Source: a virus. Taken from it: a stretch of DNA of 64,000 nt. Each line of letters opens with the position of its first letter. Within the stretch, counting starts at the first letter, position 1. The stretch is taken from positions 62,001 to 126,000 of the IMG/VR virus record IMGVR_UViG_3300045256_000282; one strand, 5' to 3'. Below, piece after piece: positions 31,148 to 40,557 of the stretch. The notes under the pieces are model-generated. The model had not been told where the DNA came from. It searched no databases and saw only the letters and a list, made by a program, of their open reading frames with translations. The position numbers and the translations under genes are program-made.

Positions 31148-31258
31148 TTAGGTTTCCCTTAAAGGCTTTTTCCTAAATCCTAGGATATGACCCACAAGGA
31201 GGCCAGCTAGGAAAGAAAACACTGATATTATGATCATTAGTTGGCTTGCTTCTTTCAT
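31148..31258 (-). CDS. Small membrane peptide, 36 aa
   Basis: Start ATG 31258; one transmembrane helix (LMIIISVFSFLAGLLVGHI) and basic tail (RKKPLRE). It lies directly upstream of zincin copy B on the same strand, so the two form a small cassette opposed to the late operon. Confidence 0.55.
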   Translation of the reverse strand: MKEASQLMIIISVFSFLAGLLVGHILGFRKKPLRET

Positions 31259-31272
31259 TTTGACACCAGCAC

Positions 31273-31282
31273 AATCTTGAAG
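31273..31282 (+). promoter_or_regulatory. AATCTT late-type element
   Basis: AATCTTGAAG, followed by GTAGGATAT, 30 nt before the ATG at 31303. TTGACA lies at 31259-31264, giving a possible TTGACA-18-TAGGAT sigma70 match as an alternative reading. Confidence 0.45.
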
Positions 31283-31302
31283 GTAGGATATCACGGAGTT
31301 AT

Positions 31303-33924
31303 ATGGCATTTAATTCATCGGACCCCTTCGGGCTAGGCAAACAGATTGAAGACGTAGGCAGGTCCATATCCGATGGCCTTAAGCAGCTTACCCAAGAAAT
31401 TCAGGCCGGTAGCGGCTCGGCTTCCCCTGGACCATGGACAGAGTTTAAGGCCTCAAAAGAGGGTATGTTCCCATCCGTCCAGATCGACGGCGATCGTTGG
31501 AACCAACTTTACCCTTACCGGCTCGTTGTGTGGGACGCCGAACTAAAAAAGATCGTAGGCGCTGGTTTTGGTCAGTCTTTAAAAGAAAAGTATCAAAAGA
31601 TAAGCCCAGACTCTTACAGGATAAGCTTTGAGCCTATGGCTAGCGCCTGGGAGTTTAGGCTTCCAATAACACCTCAGCAATATTCCGTCTCTACTCCATT
31701 CACAGCCGTTACAACTGCTACTCAGCGCGGAATAGTTGAAGAGCACGGCGGTATCAAGTTTAAGATGATCAACTGCTCTGGGAGCCTTGGTGTTTGGGCT
31801 AACAGAAAAAGCCTAAACGGTAAACCCGAAAATCCCTCGATCCTCACGACCCTTTTTTCTGGAACCATCGAAGCGTTTCAGGGGGTAACTAATCAGATCG
31901 ATAGGACCATCAGATCCATCACATCGAATCACCCAGCTCCCAAGCCAACAGAAAAAAACCCAGAAGGATCAGACCTCGAGTCAACAGGGTATTACCAGAT
32001 GCTTCTTCTGGATCAGTTTTTGGAGCAATACTCTGAGTTTAAGAAACAACCTTTTGCAAAAGATTGGAGACTTGTTCTTGATATCCCAAAAGAGAACCAG
32101 TCTTTCATTGTCACTCCTGTTCAGTTTACGTACAGCAAGTCTGCCGACTCTCCAAACGAAACCAAGTTTAACTTTCAGCTAAAAGCTTGGCGACGGATTG
32201 ACTTAGCTGAAAAGGTTGCTCCTGCTACCTTTGACGACCTCACGCTTACCCCAGACCTTCTTAGAAAAGTAATAACTGCTGTTGAAGAAGCTCGAAGAAC
32301 TATCGGCGCTTCCTATAACCTGATCAAGGCTGTTAGGTCAGATTTTCAAACTCCTTTCAACATCCTTAGAGAGATCTCATTATTTGCAAAAGATGCTGCA
32401 GGACTACCGGCAGCAGTTATTGATCTGCCAAGACAGATAATTCAAGATGCAAAATCGTCTTTAAAAGATTCGATGAACAATCTTGATGATGCCTCTATTC
32501 AGCTTAATACGGGAACTTCAAAATCCTTAAAAAGCAGCCTTGCTACGGTAAAATCAACCTTTTCTTCAAGAGAAGGTATCTCCGACGCAGCGGTAACCTC
32601 CGGCCAAGTGGGCCTTTCTGCTAAGACAGCTCTCGATACTGATCCGTCTATCGATATCTTTAATAACCCAGAACAAAACTTTGACCTGTTTAATCTTTTA
32701 AGCGTTACAGACGTAAACTTCAACTTTGCTCAACAAGAAAGAATAGACAGTGATCTTGAGACGATACGAAACACTACGGTGGACGATCTTATAACTAAGC
32801 GAACTCAACTTTTAGAGCTTGCTCTTCAAATATCCAACGCTTTTGGTGCAGGAAGTCAGGATTACTCTGACATCTACGATACTCCGACTCCGTACAAAAG
32901 AATTCAACAGATGACGATTGATGAGTTTAGTATTCTAAAAAGCATCTACGATTCTATACAAGCGCTAGATTCTATAACGTCAACCAACGAGCTTGATCAG
33001 GGTAAGAACGACAGCGCTTTTGAGTATGTAGGAAGCTTGGCTTCAGATTCTAACATACCCTTTGAAAACAGCTTATCTAAGATACGAGTTCCAGTTCCGT
33101 TTGGGTTAAACATGGAACAAATGGCCGCAAGGTTTCTTGGCAATCCTGAGAGATGGATCGAGATAGCAACTCTTAACGCCATGAGAAGCCCGTACATTGA
33201 CGAAGATGGTTTCTTTTACAACTTACTTTCAAATGCAGACGGAAGACAGTTTAACGTAGAAACTAATCAAAACCTTTATGTTGGACAAAAGATCGTTCTA
33301 TCAAGTCTAACCCAACCTCAGACTACTCGAAGAATCATCAACATTGAGCAGATCAGTCCGACCAACTTTCTTATCACCGCCGATGGCCTTGACAACCTCG
33401 ATGTCTTCACGACCAATGATAAGGCCAAGATGAGGGCTTACTTGCCAGGTACGGTTAACAGTCAGGATCAGATCTACATCCCTTCTGAACAAGATGTGAC
33501 CGAGACGTTTTTAAGCAGACCCGTCCCCGCAACCAAGGGTGACCCCCTTGTAGGGTTATCAAAGATTGACTGGCTTTTGACCGAATCCGGCGACATTGCT
33601 ACGGACGCTTACGGGGATTTTAGGTTAGCCTTTGGTATCTCAAATCTTATCCAGGCACTTAAGATGAAGTTTTCAACCCCACCAAACAGGTTGCTAACCC
33701 ACCCTGGATATGGTGCCGGGTTAACCCCAGGCATATCCACTGCCGATCTTAGAGATTCTGATGTGATTCGTCAGATAATCAAGTCTATTCAAAATGATCC
33801 AAGGTACGGTGATATCATAAGCTTAAATATCGATAGGGTTGGACCTAAGTACTCCATATCCTTATCGGTTACGTTGGCTGATGGAAGCGGCGTCTTTCCG
33901 ATCAACTTCGTACTAAACGGATAG
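31303..33924 (+). CDS. Baseplate wedge protein: LysM/gp53-like plus gp25-like fusion
   Basis: 873 residues. A beta-rich N-terminal region of about 300 residues is followed by a helical middle. Near 600-640 a LysM-like piece appears (FGLNMEQMAARFLGNPERW, then IATLNAM), as in gp53-type baseplate proteins. The last 110 residues have the gp25/W layout (RLLTHPGYGAGLTPG, LRDSDVIRQIIKSIQNDPR, then two strands). In T4 gp53 and gp25 are separate wedge proteins; here both appear on one chain. Confidence 0.7.
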   Translation: MAFNSSDPFGLGKQIEDVGRSISDGLKQLTQEIQAGSGSASPGPWTEFKASKEGMFPSVQIDGDRWNQLYPYRLVVWDAELKKIVGAGFGQSLKEKYQKISPDSYRISFEPMASAWEFRLPITPQQYSVSTPFTAVTTATQRGIVEEHGGIKFKMINCSGSLGVWANRKSLNGKPENPSILTTLFSGTIEAFQGVTNQIDRTIRSITSNHPAPKPTEKNPEGSDLESTGYYQMLLLDQFLEQYSEFKKQPFAKDWRLVLDIPKENQSFIVTPVQFTYSKSADSPNETKFNFQLKAWRRIDLAEKVAPATFDDLTLTPDLLRKVITAVEEARRTIGASYNLIKAVRSDFQTPFNILREISLFAKDAAGLPAAVIDLPRQIIQDAKSSLKDSMNNLDDASIQLNTGTSKSLKSSLATVKSTFSSREGISDAAVTSGQVGLSAKTALDTDPSIDIFNNPEQNFDLFNLLSVTDVNFNFAQQERIDSDLETIRNTTVDDLITKRTQLLELALQISNAFGAGSQDYSDIYDTPTPYKRIQQMTIDEFSILKSIYDSIQALDSITSTNELDQGKNDSAFEYVGSLASDSNIPFENSLSKIRVPVPFGLNMEQMAARFLGNPERWIEIATLNAMRSPYIDEDGFFYNLLSNADGRQFNVETNQNLYVGQKIVLSSLTQPQTTRRIINIEQISPTNFLITADGLDNLDVFTTNDKAKMRAYLPGTVNSQDQIYIPSEQDVTETFLSRPVPATKGDPLVGLSKIDWLLTESGDIATDAYGDFRLAFGISNLIQALKMKFSTPPNRLLTHPGYGAGLTPGISTADLRDSDVIRQIIKSIQNDPRYGDIISLNIDRVGPKYSISLSVTLADGSGVFPINFVLNG

Positions 33925-33971
33925 GTAAAGACTGATGTTTTTAGTAGGATATGGCAAAGTAGGCAGAACCG

Positions 33972-33981
33972 AATCTTTAAA
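33972..33981 (+). promoter_or_regulatory. AATCTTTAAA late-type element
   Basis: CCGAATCTTTAAAG lies 27 nt before the ATG of the giant baseplate gene; CCGAATCTTTA is shared with the copy at 43040. Confidence 0.5.
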
Positions 33982-33998
33982 GAAGAGCAGGTAAAAAG

Positions 33999-36900
33999 AT
34001 GGCAACTCCGCAACCAAAGTCATACGAACAGTTTCTTGGCGACATGCTGAGAGCCTATATCGCAAAAACGGGCATTAACGACCTGAACACCGGGTCGGCT
34101 GTTACCGCATTCTATGAGGCCGTAGCCCTTGAGATCGCACGTACAAGCGGGGATGTGTTCCAGCTACTTAGGGACCTTTCGGTTGATCGAGCTAAGGGTG
34201 ATGCTCTTAGAAAGATCGCTAAGGACGAAGGTTTACAAGAACTCCCAGCTCGGGTTGCCTCTGGACAGGTTACGGTTACCGACACGTCCTTTTCAAAGAT
34301 CTCAACTAAGATCTACGCCGGAGCAAATCCCCCTAACATCGGATCAAACACCATCCTGGTGTCTGATGCGACAGATTTTCCTGCAGTTGGCAGTGTTTAT
34401 ATCGGCAGAGGAAGCCCTAACGTTGAAGGACCTATAGCTTACTCAGCCAAGACCCCTATCGGCGGTTATTGGGCCATCGTCCTTACCAGCCCTACTACAA
34501 AGTTTCATAACATAAACGAATCCGTTATCTTGGCTCAAGGTGGTGTTCGAAACATCCAGGCAGGAACCGTAGTACGCGCCCCCGCGTCCGGCTCTAGTCC
34601 AGATATCAACTTCTCTGTCACTAAGCCAGCGGTTATTCTTGACGGGGAAACGACGGTTGATGGCGTCCAAGTATCGGCTCAAGAGCCAGGTACGGGTGGG
34701 AACGTCCCTATCGGTGCTATCCGAGAATTTAGCGCAGACCCTTTTTCTGGCGCTTCCGTAACAAACGCACTCCCCTTTAAGACTGGGCGCGACGTTGAAA
34801 CAGATGAAGAACTTCAGATTCGAATCAAAAGAGCAAGACTATCAAAAGGACTTGGTACGGTTCTTGCGGTTAAAAACTCCGTTATCGGAGCAACTCCTTC
34901 TGATGAAAATGCCACAATCGTAAGTTCAGAGATCTTAACTAGTTCTGATGGGCTGACAACCCTGTTCGTGGATGACGGAACCGGGTACGAGTCAAAAACT
35001 AATGGCGTTGGGATCGAAGTTTTAGTCGATGCAGCCATCGGCGGTGAAGATCATTTCCAACTTAAAACGGGTGGAAGACAGACAAGCATCGCAAAAGCTT
35101 TTATCGTTAGTAACCTGAAGGCCCCGTTTGACGTTGCCGGTACCGACAAGCTTTCTATCTCTATCGGCGGCACCGTAACCGAGCACACCTTTTCTGATTC
35201 AGACTTCGTAAGCCCAGGTGGCGCTACCGGGTATGAGATCGTTGCATCTATCAATGCAAATACCGCACTAGGTTTTAGCGCTGCTACGGTAAACGGTGGA
35301 ACTCAGATTATCCTCTTTGGTAAGGTAGAATCAAACGAAGCAATTCAGGCGCAAGAAGTCACCTCTGGAAGAAACGTTGCTACCTTGATCGGTCTTCCTT
35401 CAAACAAGGTCGAAACTGCTCGTCTGTTTAAGAATAAGGTACCTCTAAGTAAGGATGGAGCAAAAGCAACTATAAGCTCCGCAAAGCAAGTTGATTGGTC
35501 AGCATCGATCGCTTCTGGAGACACCCTCATTCTTTCTGTTGATGGAACGGCCTCAATTACTTATTCTATCTTAGACGCAGATTTTATCGCTCAAGGAACT
35601 TACACTACGGTTTCTGCTGGAAACAGTCTTGAAAGCTGGGTTGCAGTACTCAACAATAAGCTGACAGGAGTTACGGCAGCAATCGTTGGCGAGAGAATCA
35701 CGATCACCTCGAATCTTGGCCAATCTAATCGCGCTAAGGTGTCAATTGATGCATCCTCCACTTTAGTTACCAAGGGTATGTTCAGCACAGCCGAAGGCTT
35801 GACGTCTTCTGGTAAGGCTGCAGACTATCAACTTTCTAGAAATACGGCGCAAGTCAGACTAAACACGCCGCTATCTGCCGGAGACAGCCTTACTGCAGGT
35901 ACTCAAGATACTGAAGCTAGGATTCAATCCTCTCGGATCTTAGGAGGAACGGTCACCCTCTCCTCAGACGCCTATTTTTGGCTAATGGTCGACGACGAGT
36001 TGGCTTCTTTGGTATCGACTGCGGTCGTAGCTAATACCATCATCAACGTCACAAAACCTTCTGCAAATATCGTAAGATACAGCTCAACTTCTCCTAGCGC
36101 CTTCTCCAACGTACAAGTTGGCGACTACGTTATCGTGTGGAGTCAAGAGCTTAGTGCAGCCAACCGACTTGAAGGCAGAGTACATGCAGTATCGGCCCTT
36201 AACTTGGATATAAAAGTAGCCTCCGCCGAATATGCCGCCGCTGTTGTCGAAGGTCCTATTGTTTTTCAAGACGGTTTTGTAGTTTTAAGAAGCAAAAAAG
36301 TTCCTCAAAAATTTAAAGTTGGAGCTGGCACTAAGAGCTTAAGTGAGATAGCTGATGAGCTAAATCTTCAATCAACCAACTGTAAGTTCTCAGTTTTTGA
36401 TGACGAGATTCTTGTACTTAATACACTTACAAAAACCGATAGCGGAGCTATCCTGGTTGTTACCGCAGACACGAACGCTAAGCCGATATCTTTGCCTGTC
36501 GGAACCTCTAATACCAGCAACGAATCACTATATGCTTTTTACGAGAGCGGTTTTATTGAGGGTGGATTTCCTCTTTTTGTTCATTCTGACTTTGCTAGTG
36601 ACTCAAGCGGAGTTCCTCCAGATTCTTACATCTCGTCAATCGGGACTGGAATTAACTTGTCTGCCGCTGGACTTGATCCCAACTTCATAGTTGGTTACTT
36701 GCAGCCGTACGGGAATATTTTGGACGCGCTTTCGCCATCAGAAAATACTCCCCTCGATAGCTATTCTGGATCTAACATCTCTATCGAGCAAGATAAGTTT
36801 GTTAAACGTCTCCGAGTAGGAGATCGCTGGTACGCAGCAAACCCTCTTGATTTTGGACAAGAAGAAGAGATGATCGTCGTTCTTGATGGGGATGCGTCAA

Positions 36901-39900
36901 ACAAAACGTTTACGGTTCCTTTTTATCGTAGAACGAAGACCAACTCCACCCTTGCAGTAAATCCTAACTCGTTTAACGCGTACGATCTTGACGCAGGACT
37001 TACCGCGCCTTTTACCACCTATTTCAGCTCTTCTTACAAGTTTGATAATTACAAGGTCTTAATGAGAGCAAGAAACGTACTGGACCCATCTGGGATTCAG
37101 AACGCCTTGCTCTACAGGTCCACCCAATGGGGTAGGTCTGGTGAGAAGGTTAATATTGGGTACATCTACCCAACGTCGGCCAATTCTCCGATCAGCAGCG
37201 TAGTTACGGTTGATAAGAACGTAAACATCTCCATCTCGCTAAAATCTGGCGCAACGATTCCGACCACTATTGACGGAAGCACCGAGTGGGATGTTACGAT
37301 TACCCCAAACACCCCTTCTGCAGGGATAGATCAGGTGACCTATTCTTGGACTGGTACGGGAAGCGCTCCTGGGCTTACCGGATTAGCTGGAGGAGAGTAT
37401 GTAAACATACTTTCCGGTTCTCAACTTGATCCAGCAAACACGGGCACGTTCAGGATCAGCACCGAGGCAGGCTTTGCACCAACCTCAACCAGCTTTACGG
37501 TAGCAAGACAGAATGGTTCCGCTGTTGCAGAATCAAACAAGGCAACTCTGGTGGCTAACGTGTTTAGCTTCTATGCCTCCTCTGCAACTACGGGGTCCGA
37601 AATACAGTCTTATGTTGCGTCTAGTCTTTCAAACTTCTTAGAAGCCACTATCGTTAACGACACCGGACTTAGCGGCGGTGGAACTATAGTATTGAGTACC
37701 TTTGAAGATAGCGGTTTTACCTATAGCAGCATCTTCTTGAAGGACGGCTTAAACTGGATCGCAAGCACTAACTTGGCGGGATCGCCTCAGTTTACATTCA
37801 AAAAATCCTTAGATCTTCCAACAGCTCAAGGGTACGCTTTTACTGACGGGGAAGAGATCAGACTTGTACCAACCAATCTGGAGCAACTAGTTTCATTCTT
37901 AAACGTACTGGCCGTGACCGGATACACGACTCTTGGTAGGATCAATACTACCCGAAGAGACGGAAGACTAGAATTGTCTACTAAAACGCTCGGTGGAGAT
38001 GGGTCTGTTCAGGTGGTAGGCGGTCAAGCAAATGCCTCCGAAACTCCAGTGCTAGGCACTTCTCTTGTTTCGGAAAACAAGTACGTATTAACAAACGTGA
38101 ACAAGTCTGGATTAGACGGACTTCATAGCGATCAGTGGGTTAGACTTGAATCTGCGAACAAGCAAAAGAAGGAAACTCTTTTCAAGTCTTCCATGAGTGT
38201 CCGTATCGAATCAAACGTCCCTACCTCCAACCAATCTACGATAACTTTAGGGAACAGGACACTAGCCGATCGACACTTTGGGAAGCCAAGACACCACGTC
38301 CGTACTCGTTCGCGCAACTTTAAGGTTGAGCGTCAGGGTAACCTCACATGCTTTAGCTGGGACGGAACTGGAACCCAGCCCTTTTTTGAAAAGCTAGTAA
38401 ACTTAGACGACGCCTCTGGCGGAACTCTTAACGTTCAAAGGGTAACCGGAACAAGCGAAACACAGTACATCATCTTGACCGGCAACACCAACTTTACTGA
38501 GGTTTCTATCGGCGATCTGATCTCCGTACAGAACATGCTAAAATCAGCAAACAACGGCACGTTTCTGGTTACCGGCGTAAGTTCTGATGGTAAGATCTTA
38601 AGAGTGCTTAATGCTAACGGACAAGATCAGTTCTCAACCGGAACTTTTACGATCACGGACAACACAGATATCTCAGGAGACTCCTTCATAGTTAACGGAA
38701 ACGTTCTTATCGCAGGAGTTGACTTTGTCGTTGGCGGATCTGCGTCTGTTTCTGCTCAAAACCTAGCGTCAACGATCTCAGCACTTCCTGGAGTTAGCGC
38801 TACCTCATTCGGTAACGTTGTGACCATCCTTGCTGACAACGCTTCGGCAAATATCACGATCTCCTACGTCAATACCGTAGGTTCTCCGGGTGCCGTAGCA
38901 TCTGGACCCTCTCTTGCCGGGGACACCTTTTCTTCTGGAGACTTCTCTTGCACTACAGAGGTTGCAGAAAACGATACCATCATCATTGGATCGCCTTTCA
39001 ACATCCTGAACCAAGGAAAGTACAGGATTGTTAGACGTTACAATAACTCCTTCTATGTTGAAAATCTAAACTCGGTAGAAGAACTAGTTTCCATACCTTA
39101 CAACCCAGTATCTTTGGGTTTTGACGGAACAACCGGGTTTGACATCGTAGCTTCTGATAATAAGATCGTCCTGTCTTGGGACGGATCTGGAACAGAGCCA
39201 CAACTAGGAAACGCTAAGGTTGGCGATGAGATTACCTTCGGATCAGACTTCGCAGCTTCTAACCAAGGCACTTGGATGGTTAGTAAGTCTCAAGGTAAGT
39301 TAAAAGAAGTTACAAAGATCACAACGCCGCAAGGAAGCTTGATCGGTGCTGGTCAGTATTTCTATCTAAACGCAGCAGAAGATTCCACCCTTTACTATGT
39401 TTGGTATAAGGTGAACGGTATTGGTGTAGACCCTGCCGTCGTGGGCAGAACCGGAATCCTAGTAAATATCGCTTCTACAGACACTTCTTCTCAGGTGGCT
39501 TCTTTAACTGCGGCAGCCATCGATGTGTTGGCAGACTTTGTTGCCACTTCGTCGGGAAGTTCTGTTAGGGTCACTAACGCAGCCTTTGGACCTTCTACGG
39601 ATGCAGCAAATATCAACGTGGGTGGCGGCATAGTTATCCAGGTTGTTCAACAAGGACAAAGAACCTCTCTTGAAGCGATTAACGCTGCGGCAGTAAGCGA
39701 ATCTGGAATTGTCGTAACTGACGTTCTTGAGATTCACAGACCTCCTTTCTTAACTTACGAGTATGAGGCCACGGTTGCAGACGATACGTTCATGATAACA
39801 AGTGACTTCTTAGGATCTTCAAATCAGGGTAACTGGAAAGTTCTTTCTGTTCTTGATCAAGACCGCATCGTGGTTAGCGGCGCTATGTCGGATCTTGACC

Positions 39901-40550
39901 CGACCGGAGTACTTGGAAATCAAGGAAATCTTATCTTAGAAGAGCGCACTCCTTTTACTGGATACAAGCATATCCGCATGATAACCGTAGACCCAGCAAA
40001 TACTCTTCAACGAGGTATCGTTGTTTTTGATACACGATACCAGTCAAACAGAATCAACGAGGCGTCTGGAACTCAAATTTCTGCGGTAGGCAAGATGGAG
40101 TTTAGTGAAGTTCTAAGAAAAGGTCTTGATAGTTACAGGTACGACATCGGTCTTATCGGAGAAGCAAACAGGATCGTTTATGGAGAACCTAGAGACAACA
40201 CCACCTACCCAGGTGTTGCTGCTGCGGGCGCGGAGATCTTCATCAGACCTCCTCTTATCAGGAGAGTTAAGGTTGGAGTGGCTGTAAGACTTGAAACAGG
40301 TATTCCGTTTTCTCAGATCGTTGAGCAAGTTCGTACCAACGTCTCGGCTTTGATCAACGGTAATCCGATCGGAGTGCCGATCGCTATCTCCGACATCGTT
40401 GCGGCGGTCAATGCGATCCCCGGCGTTCGCGCTATGGTCATAACCTCTCCGCTGTACAACATATCAAACGATACGATCAACATCGGTCCTAGCGAAAAGG
40501 CTAAGGTCATTGACCCAGTCAATGATATCTCTACTACGCAGATCAACTGA
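33999..40550 (+). CDS. Giant baseplate J-like protein, 2183 aa
   Basis: N-terminal 90 residues match baseplate J/gp6 wedge proteins (SYEQFLGDMLRAYI, TGSAVTAFYEAVALEIARTS). The C-terminal 100 residues also match (IRPPLIRRVKVGVAVRL, IGVPIAISDIVAAVNAIPGV). Baseplate J proteins are usually a few hundred residues, so most of this chain is insertion: repeated beta modules of at least two kinds. One starts SWxGxGxxP (near 37345, 38357 and 39173); another (39350-39660) recurs in the protein at 43067. The insert may decorate the baseplate and hold fibres. Own ribosome site (AGCAGG). Confidence 0.8.
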   Translation: MATPQPKSYEQFLGDMLRAYIAKTGINDLNTGSAVTAFYEAVALEIARTSGDVFQLLRDLSVDRAKGDALRKIAKDEGLQELPARVASGQVTVTDTSFSKISTKIYAGANPPNIGSNTILVSDATDFPAVGSVYIGRGSPNVEGPIAYSAKTPIGGYWAIVLTSPTTKFHNINESVILAQGGVRNIQAGTVVRAPASGSSPDINFSVTKPAVILDGETTVDGVQVSAQEPGTGGNVPIGAIREFSADPFSGASVTNALPFKTGRDVETDEELQIRIKRARLSKGLGTVLAVKNSVIGATPSDENATIVSSEILTSSDGLTTLFVDDGTGYESKTNGVGIEVLVDAAIGGEDHFQLKTGGRQTSIAKAFIVSNLKAPFDVAGTDKLSISIGGTVTEHTFSDSDFVSPGGATGYEIVASINANTALGFSAATVNGGTQIILFGKVESNEAIQAQEVTSGRNVATLIGLPSNKVETARLFKNKVPLSKDGAKATISSAKQVDWSASIASGDTLILSVDGTASITYSILDADFIAQGTYTTVSAGNSLESWVAVLNNKLTGVTAAIVGERITITSNLGQSNRAKVSIDASSTLVTKGMFSTAEGLTSSGKAADYQLSRNTAQVRLNTPLSAGDSLTAGTQDTEARIQSSRILGGTVTLSSDAYFWLMVDDELASLVSTAVVANTIINVTKPSANIVRYSSTSPSAFSNVQVGDYVIVWSQELSAANRLEGRVHAVSALNLDIKVASAEYAAAVVEGPIVFQDGFVVLRSKKVPQKFKVGAGTKSLSEIADELNLQSTNCKFSVFDDEILVLNTLTKTDSGAILVVTADTNAKPISLPVGTSNTSNESLYAFYESGFIEGGFPLFVHSDFASDSSGVPPDSYISSIGTGINLSAAGLDPNFIVGYLQPYGNILDALSPSENTPLDSYSGSNISIEQDKFVKRLRVGDRWYAANPLDFGQEEEMIVVLDGDASNKTFTVPFYRRTKTNSTLAVNPNSFNAYDLDAGLTAPFTTYFSSSYKFDNYKVLMRARNVLDPSGIQNALLYRSTQWGRSGEKVNIGYIYPTSANSPISSVVTVDKNVNISISLKSGATIPTTIDGSTEWDVTITPNTPSAGIDQVTYSWTGTGSAPGLTGLAGGEYVNILSGSQLDPANTGTFRISTEAGFAPTSTSFTVARQNGSAVAESNKATLVANVFSFYASSATTGSEIQSYVASSLSNFLEATIVNDTGLSGGGTIVLSTFEDSGFTYSSIFLKDGLNWIASTNLAGSPQFTFKKSLDLPTAQGYAFTDGEEIRLVPTNLEQLVSFLNVLAVTGYTTLGRINTTRRDGRLELSTKTLGGDGSVQVVGGQANASETPVLGTSLVSENKYVLTNVNKSGLDGLHSDQWVRLESANKQKKETLFKSSMSVRIESNVPTSNQSTITLGNRTLADRHFGKPRHHVRTRSRNFKVERQGNLTCFSWDGTGTQPFFEKLVNLDDASGGTLNVQRVTGTSETQYIILTGNTNFTEVSIGDLISVQNMLKSANNGTFLVTGVSSDGKILRVLNANGQDQFSTGTFTITDNTDISGDSFIVNGNVLIAGVDFVVGGSASVSAQNLASTISALPGVSATSFGNVVTILADNASANITISYVNTVGSPGAVASGPSLAGDTFSSGDFSCTTEVAENDTIIIGSPFNILNQGKYRIVRRYNNSFYVENLNSVEELVSIPYNPVSLGFDGTTGFDIVASDNKIVLSWDGSGTEPQLGNAKVGDEITFGSDFAASNQGTWMVSKSQGKLKEVTKITTPQGSLIGAGQYFYLNAAEDSTLYYVWYKVNGIGVDPAVVGRTGILVNIASTDTSSQVASLTAAAIDVLADFVATSSGSSVRVTNAAFGPSTDAANINVGGGIVIQVVQQGQRTSLEAINAAAVSESGIVVTDVLEIHRPPFLTYEYEATVADDTFMITSDFLGSSNQGNWKVLSVLDQDRIVVSGAMSDLDPTGVLGNQGNLILEERTPFTGYKHIRMITVDPANTLQRGIVVFDTRYQSNRINEASGTQISAVGKMEFSEVLRKGLDSYRYDIGLIGEANRIVYGEPRDNTTYPGVAAAGAEIFIRPPLIRRVKVGVAVRLETGIPFSQIVEQVRTNVSALINGNPIGVPIAISDIVAAVNAIPGVRAMVITSPLYNISNDTINIGPSEKAKVIDPVNDISTTQIN

Positions 40551-40557
40551 GGTTTGA

